From CAZLRH01 sp964562015 (GTDB taxonomy: Bacteria; Verrucomicrobiota; Verrucomicrobiia; Opitutales; JABDGR01), in NCBI GenBank assembly GCA_964562015.1, contig CAZLRH010000007.1, forward strand, positions 124,001 through 188,000: DNA of 64,000 bases, given 5' to 3'. The position numbers were made by a program, and so were the translations under genes. The notes under the pieces were generated by a model. It did not search any database. It saw nothing but the letters and a program-made list of their open reading frames with translations, and had not been told where the DNA came from. Positions within the stretch are counted from its first letter, which is position 1; each line of letters starts with the position of its first letter. Positions 53,815 to 61,988 of this stretch are shown piece by piece.

Positions 53815-55071
53815 TCACAACTCCCGGAACACGATCACGGCGTTGTGGCCGCCGAAGCCGAGGTTGCTGCTGAGGGCTGCGCGGACGCGGTGGGTGCGCT
53901 TGACGTTGGGCACGTAGTCCAAATCGCAGTCGGGCAAATCGGGGTCTTCCAGATTGATGGTCGGCGGAATTTCTCCGCCCTGTATGGCCTTGATGCACAC
54001 GATGGCCTCGATGCCGCCGGCGGCACCGAGCAGGTGTCCGGTCATGGACTTCGTCGAACTCATCGGAATCTTCGGCGCGAATTCGCCAAAGACGCTGCGC
54101 ACCGCCAGGGTTTCAAATTTGTCGTTATACTGCGTCGAGGTGCCGTGCGCGTTGATGTAATCGATTTCCGTGGGCGCGAGTTTCGCGTCCTTGAGCGCGA
54201 TGCGCAACGCCTTGGCCAGGCCCTGGCCCTCGGGATCGGGGCTCGTGATGTGGTAGGCGTCGCAGGTGGCGGCATAGCCGACGAGTTCGCAATAAATCCG
54301 CGCGCCGCGTTTCTGTGCGTGCTCAAGCGTTTCCAAAATGACCACGCCGGAGCCCTCGCCCATTACAAACCCGTCGCGCTGCCGGTCGAAGGGGCGGCTG
54401 GAGCGCGTGGGCTGGTCGTTGAAATTCGTGCTCATCGCGCGCATGGCGCAAAAGCCGCCGTAGCCCAGGTTGGTAATGGCCGCCTCGCTGCCGCCGGCAA
54501 TCATCACATCGGCGTCGCCGTGCTGCAAATGCCGCGCCGCCATGCCGAGCGCATGCGTGCCCGTCGAGCAAGCCGAGACGACTCCGAAATTCGGCCCCTT
54601 CGCGCCCGCCACGATGGCCACGACGCCCGCGGCCATGTTGGAAATCAGCGAGGGAATCATGAACGGCGAGACCTTGCGCGGGCCGCCGTCAAACAGCGCC
54701 TTGGCCTGCTTGCCGATGGTTTCGAGGCCGCCAATGCCGGAGCCGATGATGACACCCGTGCGGTCGGGGTCATACCCGCCGGTGGAGAGTCCGGCGTCGG
54801 CGAGGGCTTGCAGGGCGGCGACGACGGCGAAATTCGTGTAGCGGTCGTTGCGGCGGGCTTCCTTGGGGTCCCAGAACTTGGCCGGGTCCCAGTCCCGCAC
54901 CTCCGCCCCGACCTTGCAGGGAAAGTCGGTGGGGTCAAAGCGCGTTACACGGTCAATCCCGCTCCGGCCAGCCAGGAGGCTTTGCCAAAAGTCGGTGGCG
55001 TTGTGGCCGAGGGCGGTGACGACCCCGAGGCCCGTCACAACCACCCGGGGTGGCGGTGTCAAGTATTCCAT
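53815..55071 (-). CDS. fabF: 3-oxoacyl-[ACP] synthase II
   Basis: The 418-residue condensing enzyme extends acyl-ACP in fatty-acid synthesis. The catalytic cysteine is C168 in GVVSACSTGTHAL, with H309 in INAHGTSTQYND, K341 and H346 in SSTKSMTGHLLGA, the FabF/FabB Cys-His-His set. The N-terminal RVVVTGLGVVTALG is standard. It lies 69 bases after acpP on the same strand. The usual fabG partner is 3.8 kb away beyond an insertion (see findings). Confidence 0.96.
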   Translation of the reverse strand: MEYLTPPPRVVVTGLGVVTALGHNATDFWQSLLAGRSGIDRVTRFDPTDFPCKVGAEVRDWDPAKFWDPKEARRNDRYTNFAVVAALQALADAGLSTGGYDPDRTGVIIGSGIGGLETIGKQAKALFDGGPRKVSPFMIPSLISNMAAGVVAIVAGAKGPNFGVVSACSTGTHALGMAARHLQHGDADVMIAGGSEAAITNLGYGGFCAMRAMSTNFNDQPTRSSRPFDRQRDGFVMGEGSGVVILETLEHAQKRGARIYCELVGYAATCDAYHITSPDPEGQGLAKALRIALKDAKLAPTEIDYINAHGTSTQYNDKFETLAVRSVFGEFAPKIPMSSTKSMTGHLLGAAGGIEAIVCIKAIQGGEIPPTINLEDPDLPDCDLDYVPNVKRTHRVRAALSSNLGFGGHNAVIVFREL

Positions 55072-55140
55072 CCGGCGAAGTAAAAGGGAAAGGCGGGCCT
55101 CACGGGCGCCCGGGCCATCGCAACAGCAGCGGAGCGGCGG

Positions 55141-55398
55141 TTATTTGCCGGACTTCTGCTTGATGTAGTCAATGACCTGGCCCACGGTGGTGAGCTTCTC
55201 GGCGTCCGATTCAGGGATCTCGCCTTTGATTTCGTCTTTGAATTCCTCTTCAAAGGCCATGATCAACTCGACCAAGTCCAGGGAATCGGCCCCGAGGTCC
55301 TCGAGGAAAGACGCCTCCGGCGTCACCTGCTCTTCGTTGACGTTGAGCTGGTTGACGATGATCTCCTTGACCCGCTGTTCGATTGTTTTGTCCGCCAT
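55141..55398 (-). CDS. acpP: Acyl carrier protein
   Basis: The ATG at 55398 gives 85 residues, acidic, with the phosphopantetheine serine S39 in the DSL motif (LGADSLDLVELIMAF). The N-terminus is MADKTIEQRVKEIIVNQL. The protein carries growing acyl chains. It precedes fabF. The upstream neighbour on the opposite strand is a small hypothetical gene. Confidence 0.96.
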   Translation of the reverse strand: MADKTIEQRVKEIIVNQLNVNEEQVTPEASFLEDLGADSLDLVELIMAFEEEFKDEIKGEIPESDAEKLTTVGQVIDYIKQKSGK

Positions 55399-55615
55399 AG
55401 TCTTGGGTGGAAAAAGGTTCTGTGGAATCCCCCCAGCCTTCACATCGCTTTGCCGCCGTCAACTGTAAAAAACACAACCTGCGCAGAAGCAGGCGGTTCC
55501 AGCCCCAATTGCCCGGGCCGCCGACAGCTAAATATCGGATTATGCCCTGTCGTGGACTCGTCTTTGAACGCAAATGGCGCTTGGCAAAAACCGCCCGGCG
55601 CGGCATGCTCTACCG

Positions 55616-55840
55616 ATGGCGATGCAACCGGAAACCATGGCCGAATGGGTCGCCCGCTGGCAGCGGATCGGGCCCCTTTTGGAGCGCGAACGCGTCGAGT
55701 GGTTTGCCAAAGAAAAGCCGGAGGAGGCCATGACGAGCTTTGGCGACATTTGGCGTCTTAGCCTCAACAGCCATCCGCCGCTGCCAACCAGCGGTTTAAT
55801 CGAGCAGCAGCGCCTTTTTGGCAAAATGCGGGATGCGTGA
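55616..55840 (+). CDS. Small hypothetical protein paired with nucleotidyltransferase
   Basis: From the ATG at 55616 (another at 55622) a 74-residue protein reads MAMQPETMAEWVARWQRIGP, then VEWFAKEKPEEAMTSFGDIW. I do not recognise the family. It overlaps the next start by eight bases (ATGCGTGA), a coupling typical of two-component cassettes such as toxin-antitoxin pairs. The content is largely charged and helical. Confidence 0.6.
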   Translation: MAMQPETMAEWVARWQRIGPLLERERVEWFAKEKPEEAMTSFGDIWRLSLNSHPPLPTSGLIEQQRLFGKMRDA

Positions 55841-56405
55841 TCTTTTTACCGCGGCGCAGCAATTGCAGTCCTTCTGCCAAAAGCAGGGCTGGCCGTTTTG
55901 TTTCATCGGCGGGCTAGCCGTCTGGCGGTGGGGCAAACAACGTTTCACCCAAGACATTGATTTGACCGTCCTGGCTGGCTTTCGCGAAGCGGAAAAGATC
56001 GTGGACATTTTTCTGGCGAATTTTCGTTCGCGCGTGCCTGACGGCAGGGAAATGTTCGTCTCCCATCGAGTCGTGCTCTTATTTAGCGAAGGTGGAGCAC
56101 CGGTTGACATCGCCTTGGGCGGACTGCCGTTTGAGGAACAAGCTGTAGCTCGCGCCTCTGATTTCGAATTCATCCCCGGCCAGCCACTGCGGGTCTGCTC
56201 GGCCGAGGACTTGGTGGTGATGAAAGCCTTTGCCGGACGCCCCCACGACTGGGGCGACCTCGATGCGGTCATCGCCCGCAATCCGGCTGGGCTGGATTGG
56301 ACTTACATTTACGCCCAGCTAACGCCGCTCGCTGAATTGAAAGCGGCTCCGGAGTTGGTGGAACAGCTGCGTGCCCTGGAACAGAAATGGCGTTCCGCGG
56401 GATAA
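55833..56405 (+). CDS. Nucleotidyltransferase-like protein (AbiEii-type fold)
   Basis: The 190-residue protein has the nucleotidyltransferase core: FCFIGGLAVWRWGKQRFTQ then DIDLTVLAG at about 30-58, followed by GAPVDIALGGLPF with a third acidic residue at about 100. The pattern resembles AbiEii or related nucleotidyltransferase toxins and also uncharacterised stand-alone members. Substrate and activity are unknown. It is coupled to the small upstream gene. It lies on the strand opposite to the fab genes. Confidence 0.8.
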   Translation: MRDLFTAAQQLQSFCQKQGWPFCFIGGLAVWRWGKQRFTQDIDLTVLAGFREAEKIVDIFLANFRSRVPDGREMFVSHRVVLLFSEGGAPVDIALGGLPFEEQAVARASDFEFIPGQPLRVCSAEDLVVMKAFAGRPHDWGDLDAVIARNPAGLDWTYIYAQLTPLAELKAAPELVEQLRALEQKWRSAG

Positions 56406-56471
56406 CTGCCTGCCAAAAATAGCTTGTCTGTTTTTCGCGGACGGCGGCAGTACTCTATTAACGAGACTGCC

Positions 56472-57413
56472 ATGGATGACCACGAACTCTTGCAGGAATT
56501 TGCCGCGCACCGCACCGAACCGGCGTTTGCGGAGCTCGTGCAACGGCAGCTTCCTTTCGTCTATGCCACTGCGCGGCGGCTGGTGCACGACGCCACCACG
56601 GCGGAGGATGTCGTACAAACAGTATTCATCGCGCTGGCACAAAAGGCGTGGCTCGTGCGTCCCGGGACGCTGCCGGGCTGGCTTTACCGCGCCACCCAGC
56701 GGGCCGCGTACATGGCCGTCCGCACGGAAAACCGCCGCCGCCAGCGTGAAACCATAGCCATGAACCTCGCCGAACAAAACCGTGATGCCCCCGTGGCCTG
56801 GACAACGCTCGCGCCGATCCTCGATGAGGCATTGCAGCAGCTCAACCGGGTCGAACAGGACGCCCTGCTATTGCGCTACTTCGACGGGCGCAGCCTGGGG
56901 GAAACGGGCCGCCTGCTTTCGCTGAGTGAACCTGCGGCACAAAAACGGGTCAGCCGCGCCCTGGAAAAATTGCGCGCTTATTTTGCGCGCCAGGGCGTGA
57001 CGGCCAGCGCGGCCTTGCTGGCCACCACTCTCGGCGCCCATGCCGCCGCTGCCCCGCCTGCCGGCCTGGCCGGCAGAATCACGGCTGCCGCCCTCGCCAG
57101 CGCGGCCAGTCCAGCCAGTGGATTAGGTATTTTATATTACTTGATGAGATTTCTCTCTATGAACCCAACCCTCAAGACCGCCTTGGCCATCGCCGCCCCC
57201 TCCGCGTTGGTCGTCGTTGCCGCCACCGGCGCGTCGTGGCTTGCCCATCCCGCGCCGCAGTCGTCCACGTCGATGGCCACCCTGCAGGCCCCCGGCACGC
57301 CGAAGACCGCAACGTCCATCCAGACTGGGGCAGCCAGCGCAAAATCGCCCATGCCTTCCGGCGCCTCGGCGATGACTCCCGCGGCGGCTCGTGGCGGTGG
57401 CCAGCCAAAATGA
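56472..57413 (+). CDS. ECF sigma factor with membrane-anchored C-terminal extension (1)
   Basis: The ATG at 56472 gives a 313-residue protein. Region 2 is present (LLQEFAAHRTEPAFAELVQR, ATTAEDVVQTVFIALAQKA) and region 4 (LNRVEQDALLLRYFDGRSLG). After region 4 there is an Ala-rich linker (VTASAALLATTLGAHAAAAP) and a predicted membrane helix (TALAIAAPSALVVVAATGAS), then a Ser/Ala/Pro-rich tail that ends abruptly. The same linker-helix arrangement occurs in the second sigma factor downstream. Immediately after the stop, another frame carries a DP-repeat remnant. Anchored ECF factors are known in this phylum; this one may have lost its C-terminal sensor domain by frameshift. Confidence 0.85.
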   Translation: MDDHELLQEFAAHRTEPAFAELVQRQLPFVYATARRLVHDATTAEDVVQTVFIALAQKAWLVRPGTLPGWLYRATQRAAYMAVRTENRRRQRETIAMNLAEQNRDAPVAWTTLAPILDEALQQLNRVEQDALLLRYFDGRSLGETGRLLSLSEPAAQKRVSRALEKLRAYFARQGVTASAALLATTLGAHAAAAPPAGLAGRITAAALASAASPASGLGILYYLMRFLSMNPTLKTALAIAAPSALVVVAATGASWLAHPAPQSSTSMATLQAPGTPKTATSIQTGAASAKSPMPSGASAMTPAAARGGGQPK

Positions 57414-57636
57414 CATCCCCACGGCCTTCACCTGGGCGAGCACGATGGCTGATGCCCCCAAACGAGGCACCATCATCAGCAGCCTCGTCCGCCAATGGGC
57501 CAAGACCGACCCTGAAGCCGCGACCAAAGCCGTGCTGGCCAAGTACCCCAATAACAATAATGGCCGCCAAGCCACCCTGCTCGCCTTGATCCAGGAAAAC
57601 GCCCCAAGTTACCGCTCAATCCTTAAACGGGCATGA
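57391..57636 (+). pseudogene. DP-repeat remnant behind sigma factor gene
   Basis: In a frame different from the sigma factor, this stretch encodes VASQNDIPTAFTWASTMADA, then GTIISSLVRQWAKTDPEAAT, the W..xDPxAA signature of the repeat proteins at 33514-38193. It covers one to two repeats and ends at 57636. It overlaps the end of the sigma gene, as if an original in-frame fusion was broken. Confidence 0.6.
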
Positions 57637-57672
57637 GGCGCCGCATCGGTTGGGCTGCAGCCGGGAAATTTA

Positions 57673-57692
57673 CGGACGGAAAATTCCGTCCG
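57673..57692. repeat. Palindrome upstream of second sigma gene
   Basis: CGGACGGAA and TTCCGTCCG are exact reverse complements with two bases between. A run of seven T follows ten bases later, so it could also act as a weak terminator for the preceding gene. Confidence 0.5.
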
Positions 57693-57705
57693 CCAAGAGA
57701 TTTTT

Positions 57706-57735
57706 TTGACCGTTTTCATGCTGACCGGGTGTTAT
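57706..57735 (+). promoter_or_regulatory. Candidate promoter for second ECF sigma gene
   Basis: TTGACC (57706-57711) and TGTTAT (57730-57735) are 18 bases apart. The predicted start lies just before the ATG at 57746, leaving almost no leader. Tentative. Confidence 0.4.
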
Positions 57736-57745
57736 TAGGAAAACC

Positions 57746-59134
57746 ATGGCGACCGACCGGGAATTATTGCACCAGTATGCGACTTGCGGCGATGAGGCTG
57801 CTTTCGCCGAGGTCGTACGCCGCCAGGTTAACTTGGTTTACTCGGTCGCCTTGCGCGTGACGAATGGCCATGGCTCGCTGGCGGAAGATGTCACCCAAGA
57901 CGTGTTCACGGACCTGGCCCGCAAGGCGGGGCCGCTTTCCCTTCACGAAGCCATTGCGGGGTGGCTGCATACCAGAGCGCGTTTTGCCGCGCTAAAAGCC
58001 CTGCGCAGCGAACAGCGCCGCCACCTCCGGGAAAAGGAATCCACCATGCCTGAGCATAACTCCACCGCAGAATTTGACTGGGAGCAATTGCGCCCGGTGC
58101 TCGACGAAGCCGTGGGCCAACTCCGGGAAAAAGAACGGAACGTCGTGGTGCTTCGCTACTTTCAGGGCTTGAGTCACCGCGAAGTGGGTGAAGCGCTGGG
58201 CCTGAATGAAAACACGGCCCGCAAACGGGCGGACCACGCGTTGGATAAACTGCGCCTTCATTTTGGGCGCGCCGGCATCACCGTTTCCTCCGCGCTGTTG
58301 GCGGCGACCATAAGCTCGAACTCCATGCACGCCGCCCCATCCGCCCTGGCAGTCAAAATCACCGCTTCATCTCTGGCCGCAGCAGGAGGAGGCCCTTTCA
58401 CGAGCATGTTGCTGGGAATGCTTTTTATGAGCACTAAAACCAAAATCACCCTGCTGGTCGTAGCCCTCGCTTTGATTGCTTTTTTCGCAATCAACTTTTC
58501 CTCTTTGCCCATTCAACCGAAACCCCACTCCACCCCGGCCGCAAAGCCGTCACCCCCGCCGACGGTGGCGACGACAAAAACAGCCGGCCCTCGCGTGGTC
58601 GACCCTACCCTCCCTCCCGCAGCTAACGAGCCAACCCCAGTGACCGCGACTACGGCAGAGGAATCGGTGGCGACGCCCGCGCCGGCCGACAATCCTCAAT
58701 TGGACCTGAATAAGGCGCTGACGGACATTGTGAGCCGGTTCCGTTCCGGAGATTTCGAGAGGACACTCACGGCCTACCTTCCACCAAACCTTACTGACCA
58801 ACAGAAGGAGGAAGTGCGGAATGCCATTGCGGCCTTCAAAGCGACCCCGGGCAGCAGCGAGGAAATTTCAGTGGTCTGGCCCAAGATCCTCGGGACTTTG
58901 GCAGATAACCTCTCCCCGGACGTGGCCGATCATGTCAGCACTCTTCCAAGAGCCAGACTCTCGTTTCAATTGGCGCGCTTTTCTGATGTGCCCCAAGTGG
59001 ATCGCGACCATCCGGGCCACATTTATTTACTTAAGGACAAGGGCGTATGGTATATCGAAGAATTCAATCAAGGAGATTTTTCCATTGATCTGCGACCACC
59101 CCCAGTGAAGGCGGAAAATCCCAATCCCAATTAA
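57746..59134 (+). CDS. ECF sigma factor with membrane-anchored C-terminal extension (2)
   Basis: The 462-residue protein starts MATDRELLHQYATCGDEAAF. Region 2 (SLAEDVTQDVFTDLARKAGP) and region 4 (EKERNVVVLRYFQGLSHREV, LNENTARKRADHALDKLRL) are complete. A linker (ITVSSALLAATISSNSMHAA) leads to a membrane helix (ITLLVVALALIAFFAINFSS, about 232-251), then a Pro/Ala/Thr-rich stretch and a C-terminal domain of about 140 residues (LDLNKALTDIVSRFRSGDFE to GVWYIEEFNQGDFSID). This places a small domain outside the cell membrane, possibly a sensor. It shares the linker-helix module with the sigma factor encoded upstream. Confidence 0.88.
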   Translation: MATDRELLHQYATCGDEAAFAEVVRRQVNLVYSVALRVTNGHGSLAEDVTQDVFTDLARKAGPLSLHEAIAGWLHTRARFAALKALRSEQRRHLREKESTMPEHNSTAEFDWEQLRPVLDEAVGQLREKERNVVVLRYFQGLSHREVGEALGLNENTARKRADHALDKLRLHFGRAGITVSSALLAATISSNSMHAAPSALAVKITASSLAAAGGGPFTSMLLGMLFMSTKTKITLLVVALALIAFFAINFSSLPIQPKPHSTPAAKPSPPPTVATTKTAGPRVVDPTLPPAANEPTPVTATTAEESVATPAPADNPQLDLNKALTDIVSRFRSGDFERTLTAYLPPNLTDQQKEEVRNAIAAFKATPGSSEEISVVWPKILGTLADNLSPDVADHVSTLPRARLSFQLARFSDVPQVDRDHPGHIYLLKDKGVWYIEEFNQGDFSIDLRPPPVKAENPNPN

Positions 59135-59168
59135 ATATCCAGGGCGCAAAATCAAGTGGGCCGCCGTC

Positions 59169-59921
59169 TTACATCGCCATGCCGCCATCGACGGAAAAGA
59201 CCTGCCCGGTGATGTACGACGACTGGTCGCTGGCCAGATAAGCCACGATAGAGGCGACTTCGCTGGCCTCGCCCATGCGCTTCGCCGGCACGAGCCATTT
59301 GAGGACTTCCTCCATCATTTTCTTGTCGAGCTTTTCGGTCATGTCCGTGGCGATGAAGCCGGGGGCGACGGCGTTGGACGTGATGTTGCGGCCCGCCAAT
59401 TCGCGCGCAAGGGCCTTGGTGAAACCGAGCATGCCGGCCTTCGCGGAGGCGTAGTTCGCCTGCCCCGGATTGCCGATCAAGCCGACCACGGAGGAAATAT
59501 TAATGATGCGGCCCCAGCGCGCCTGGGTCATGGGGCGCAACAAAGTTTTCGTCCAATAAAAACAGCTCGAAAGATTGGTGTTCAACACGTCGTGCCAGTC
59601 CTCGTCGCTCATGCGCAGCAGCAGCGTGTCCTTCGTGATGCCGGCGTTGTTGATTAAAATGTCCACGCGCTCGTGTTCCTGGAGAATTTTTTCGCCCATG
59701 GCGCGGACGGCATTGGCGTCGGCGACATCCACCGCATAGGCCTGGGCCCGCCCGCCGGCGGCCTTGATGGCTTCGGCCACCGCCCCGCAAGAGGCCTCGT
59801 TCTTGGACACGCACAAGACTTTGACACCCTGCTCGGCGAGCTTTTCGGCGATGGCCTTGCCAATGCCCCGGCCCGCGCCCGTGACCAAAGCCGTACGATT
59901 CGTGAAAGTAAGAAGACTCAT
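59169..59921 (-). CDS. fabG: 3-oxoacyl-[ACP] reductase
   Basis: The 250-residue short-chain dehydrogenase reduces 3-oxoacyl-ACP in fatty-acid synthesis. The NADPH motif is TGAGRGIG at 14-21, NNAG at 91-94, and the catalytic set S144, Y157 and K161 (NISSVVGL and NYASAKAGML). The closing SSYITGQVFSVDGGMAM is typical of FabG. It normally precedes acpP and fabF; here acpP lies 3.8 kb further on the same strand, behind plus-strand genes. The ATG is preceded by a pyrimidine tract without a Shine-Dalgarno. Confidence 0.94.
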   Translation of the reverse strand: MSLLTFTNRTALVTGAGRGIGKAIAEKLAEQGVKVLCVSKNEASCGAVAEAIKAAGGRAQAYAVDVADANAVRAMGEKILQEHERVDILINNAGITKDTLLLRMSDEDWHDVLNTNLSSCFYWTKTLLRPMTQARWGRIINISSVVGLIGNPGQANYASAKAGMLGFTKALARELAGRNITSNAVAPGFIATDMTEKLDKKMMEEVLKWLVPAKRMGEASEVASIVAYLASDQSSYITGQVFSVDGGMAM

Positions 59922-59972
59922 GGAAGAAGGGAGAAGGTAGAAGGTGGAGGGTAGAATGTAAAATGAAGAATT
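59922..59972 (-). promoter_or_regulatory. Pyrimidine-rich leader before fabG
   Basis: On the minus strand the bases before the ATG read TTTTACATTCTACCCTCCAC and CTTCTACCTTCTCCCTTC. There is no GGAGG-like site. The rest of the interval to 60172 shows no gene. Confidence 0.45.
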
Positions 59973-60172
59973 TGAGCGAATTTCTGCCCACTGCTATCGC
60001 GTTATTCGAAGGGCAATTCGCTATGTAAGGGAATGTAGCCGGTGGGCGGAGGAGAAAAACCCCTCGTTACCCCTATCCCATACCAGCCATCGCTCCTGCG
60101 CGGGGTCATTGTGCAAGGCCAGGTATTCCAAGGCTCCATTCTTGGCCTTGACCGGCCATCCCTGCCACGCCC

Positions 60173-61849
60173 TCACGGCTTTGGCGGGGCAAACCCGGGC
60201 ACCGTCACTCGCACCAACATTTCCACGCCCTTCGTCTGCTCGACCGCCAAATATTCCAGTCGTCCATCTCTGCACACCACGGGACCCGCCAGGATATCGG
60301 CGAATTCCGGTCCGGGCACCTGGTCAAGCACCACCTGCCGCACGGCCCCCGCATGCGCTTCGTACGCCGTATGGCTGCCATTGGGATTAAAGAGGACAGG
60401 ATGTGGAATGGAATCAAACGCCGGCCCCGGGACACCGTCCACGACGGCATATTTCTTCAGCCCGCCCTGGCCGGTATAGGCAAAATGCCAGCTGTCGGCG
60501 CTAAAAACGATGCTGCGTTCCTCAATCAAAGTAAGGGGACGACTTTCGCCCTCATTCATTACCAAATACCATCGTTTATCATGAGTGGCCCGATAGGCGA
60601 GATTCAGACTATCCGGACTAAAAACCGGGCCCGGTTTGCCCACGCCATCGTACGCTTTGCCGAGCCGTCCGTCTCTGATAACGAGCTGGTTGGGACCCTG
60701 CACCCCGGCATAGGCATAATGATTGCTATCAGGGCTAAACGTAAAGCTACCGTCTCCAATGCCCTGGAGTAAGGGCCCCGGCTTCCCATCGACCACCATT
60801 TGCTGCGCCTGGCCTTGTTGCGCCCGATACGCCACGCGCTCCCCGTTCGGGCTAAATTGCGGATCTTCCGTCGCGTCATAGTCCGGACCCAGCACGCCAT
60901 CGATGACCACAATGGATTTCGCACCCTGCTTCGCCCGATATACCTGGTGGCGGCTGTTGGGACTGAATTGAAAGCTCCAGAAACCGTCGAACGCCGGCCC
61001 CAACTTTCCGTTTACCACCATTTGCCAGTGAGTTCCGATTTTGGCGCCATACGCCAATTGCCGGCTGTCGGGGCTGAAGCTAAGGCTGCCAGTGCCTATT
61101 TCACTATAATTGGGCCCGGGCTTGCCATCCAGCCAGACATTCCAGTGGTCGCCATCGTTGGCATTGTAGGCCAGATGTTTGCTGTCCGGACTGAAGACTG
61201 GCGGCCCGCCCAACCCATCCATCGGCGGTCCGGCCACCCCATTATCCACCACCTGCCAGCGACCGGCACGCTCCGCCGCATAAACGAAGCGCCTGCTATC
61301 GGGACTGAAAAGAGCGTGATCCAGATAAGTATTATCCCACAACGCCTGCTCCACGCCATCAAGCACCATTCGCCATTTTCCATCTTTGCGTGCCGAATAA
61401 GCGATGTGCTGGCCGTCGGGACTTAAAATGGGGCCGTCAATCATGTCGAACTCCGGGCCTGGTTTGCCATCAGCCATGACAATGAAATGTCCATTTTCGA
61501 GGGCACCATAGACGAATCGTTTACCGTCAGGACTGAAAGGATTTATCTTGGTGAAATCACCCTTGGGCGCGGCAATACCATCAAAGGCCGGTCCGGGCAC
61601 GCCATCCAACACCATACTCCACTTGGATCCATCGTTGACCATAAGCGCGATCCGGCAGCCATTCTCTGTCACTTTCCGCAGATAAAGGCGAAAATTGACG
61701 TTGGGTACCGGCTCAAACGGCCCCAGGACTTCTTTTCGCTGCTCCAACGGAGCTACCGATGGATTTTTTTCCTGGGCGGCAAGATTCGTCCCCAGCAGGA
61801 ATAAGATTCCCAAAACCGACCACCAAAGTCTTGGAGGAGGAGTTAACAT
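60173..61849 (-). CDS. Secreted PD40-repeat (beta-propeller-like) protein
   Basis: The ATG at 61849 gives 558 residues with a signal peptide (LGILFLLGTNLAAQ). The mature protein is made of about ten repeats of about 45 residues: FSPDSRRFVYAAERAGRWQV with VDNGVAGPPMDGLGGPPV, then FSPDSKHLAYNANDGDHWNV and so on; the unit is FSPDSxxxAYxAxxG with VVDGxPGPxYD. This PD40 pattern belongs to the TolB/beta-propeller group. Unlike TolB there is no N-terminal TolB domain. It is probably a soluble periplasmic or secreted propeller; no ligand is known. A segment resembling the last part (NGALEYLALHND) follows the stop in another frame. Confidence 0.82.
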   Translation of the reverse strand: MLTPPPRLWWSVLGILFLLGTNLAAQEKNPSVAPLEQRKEVLGPFEPVPNVNFRLYLRKVTENGCRIALMVNDGSKWSMVLDGVPGPAFDGIAAPKGDFTKINPFSPDGKRFVYGALENGHFIVMADGKPGPEFDMIDGPILSPDGQHIAYSARKDGKWRMVLDGVEQALWDNTYLDHALFSPDSRRFVYAAERAGRWQVVDNGVAGPPMDGLGGPPVFSPDSKHLAYNANDGDHWNVWLDGKPGPNYSEIGTGSLSFSPDSRQLAYGAKIGTHWQMVVNGKLGPAFDGFWSFQFSPNSRHQVYRAKQGAKSIVVIDGVLGPDYDATEDPQFSPNGERVAYRAQQGQAQQMVVDGKPGPLLQGIGDGSFTFSPDSNHYAYAGVQGPNQLVIRDGRLGKAYDGVGKPGPVFSPDSLNLAYRATHDKRWYLVMNEGESRPLTLIEERSIVFSADSWHFAYTGQGGLKKYAVVDGVPGPAFDSIPHPVLFNPNGSHTAYEAHAGAVRQVVLDQVPGPEFADILAGPVVCRDGRLEYLAVEQTKGVEMLVRVTVPGFAPPKP

Positions 61850-61988
61850 GGCTGCGATTCCAAGCACACGATCGCTCGGCCAATTGCATAAAGCTTTTTA
61901 CGCTTGGAATCGAGTTCAGATCGTAGCAGCAAAATCTGAAATACAGAGCAAATTCCGTCATTCAACCCACGCCCCAAAAAATCCCTCC

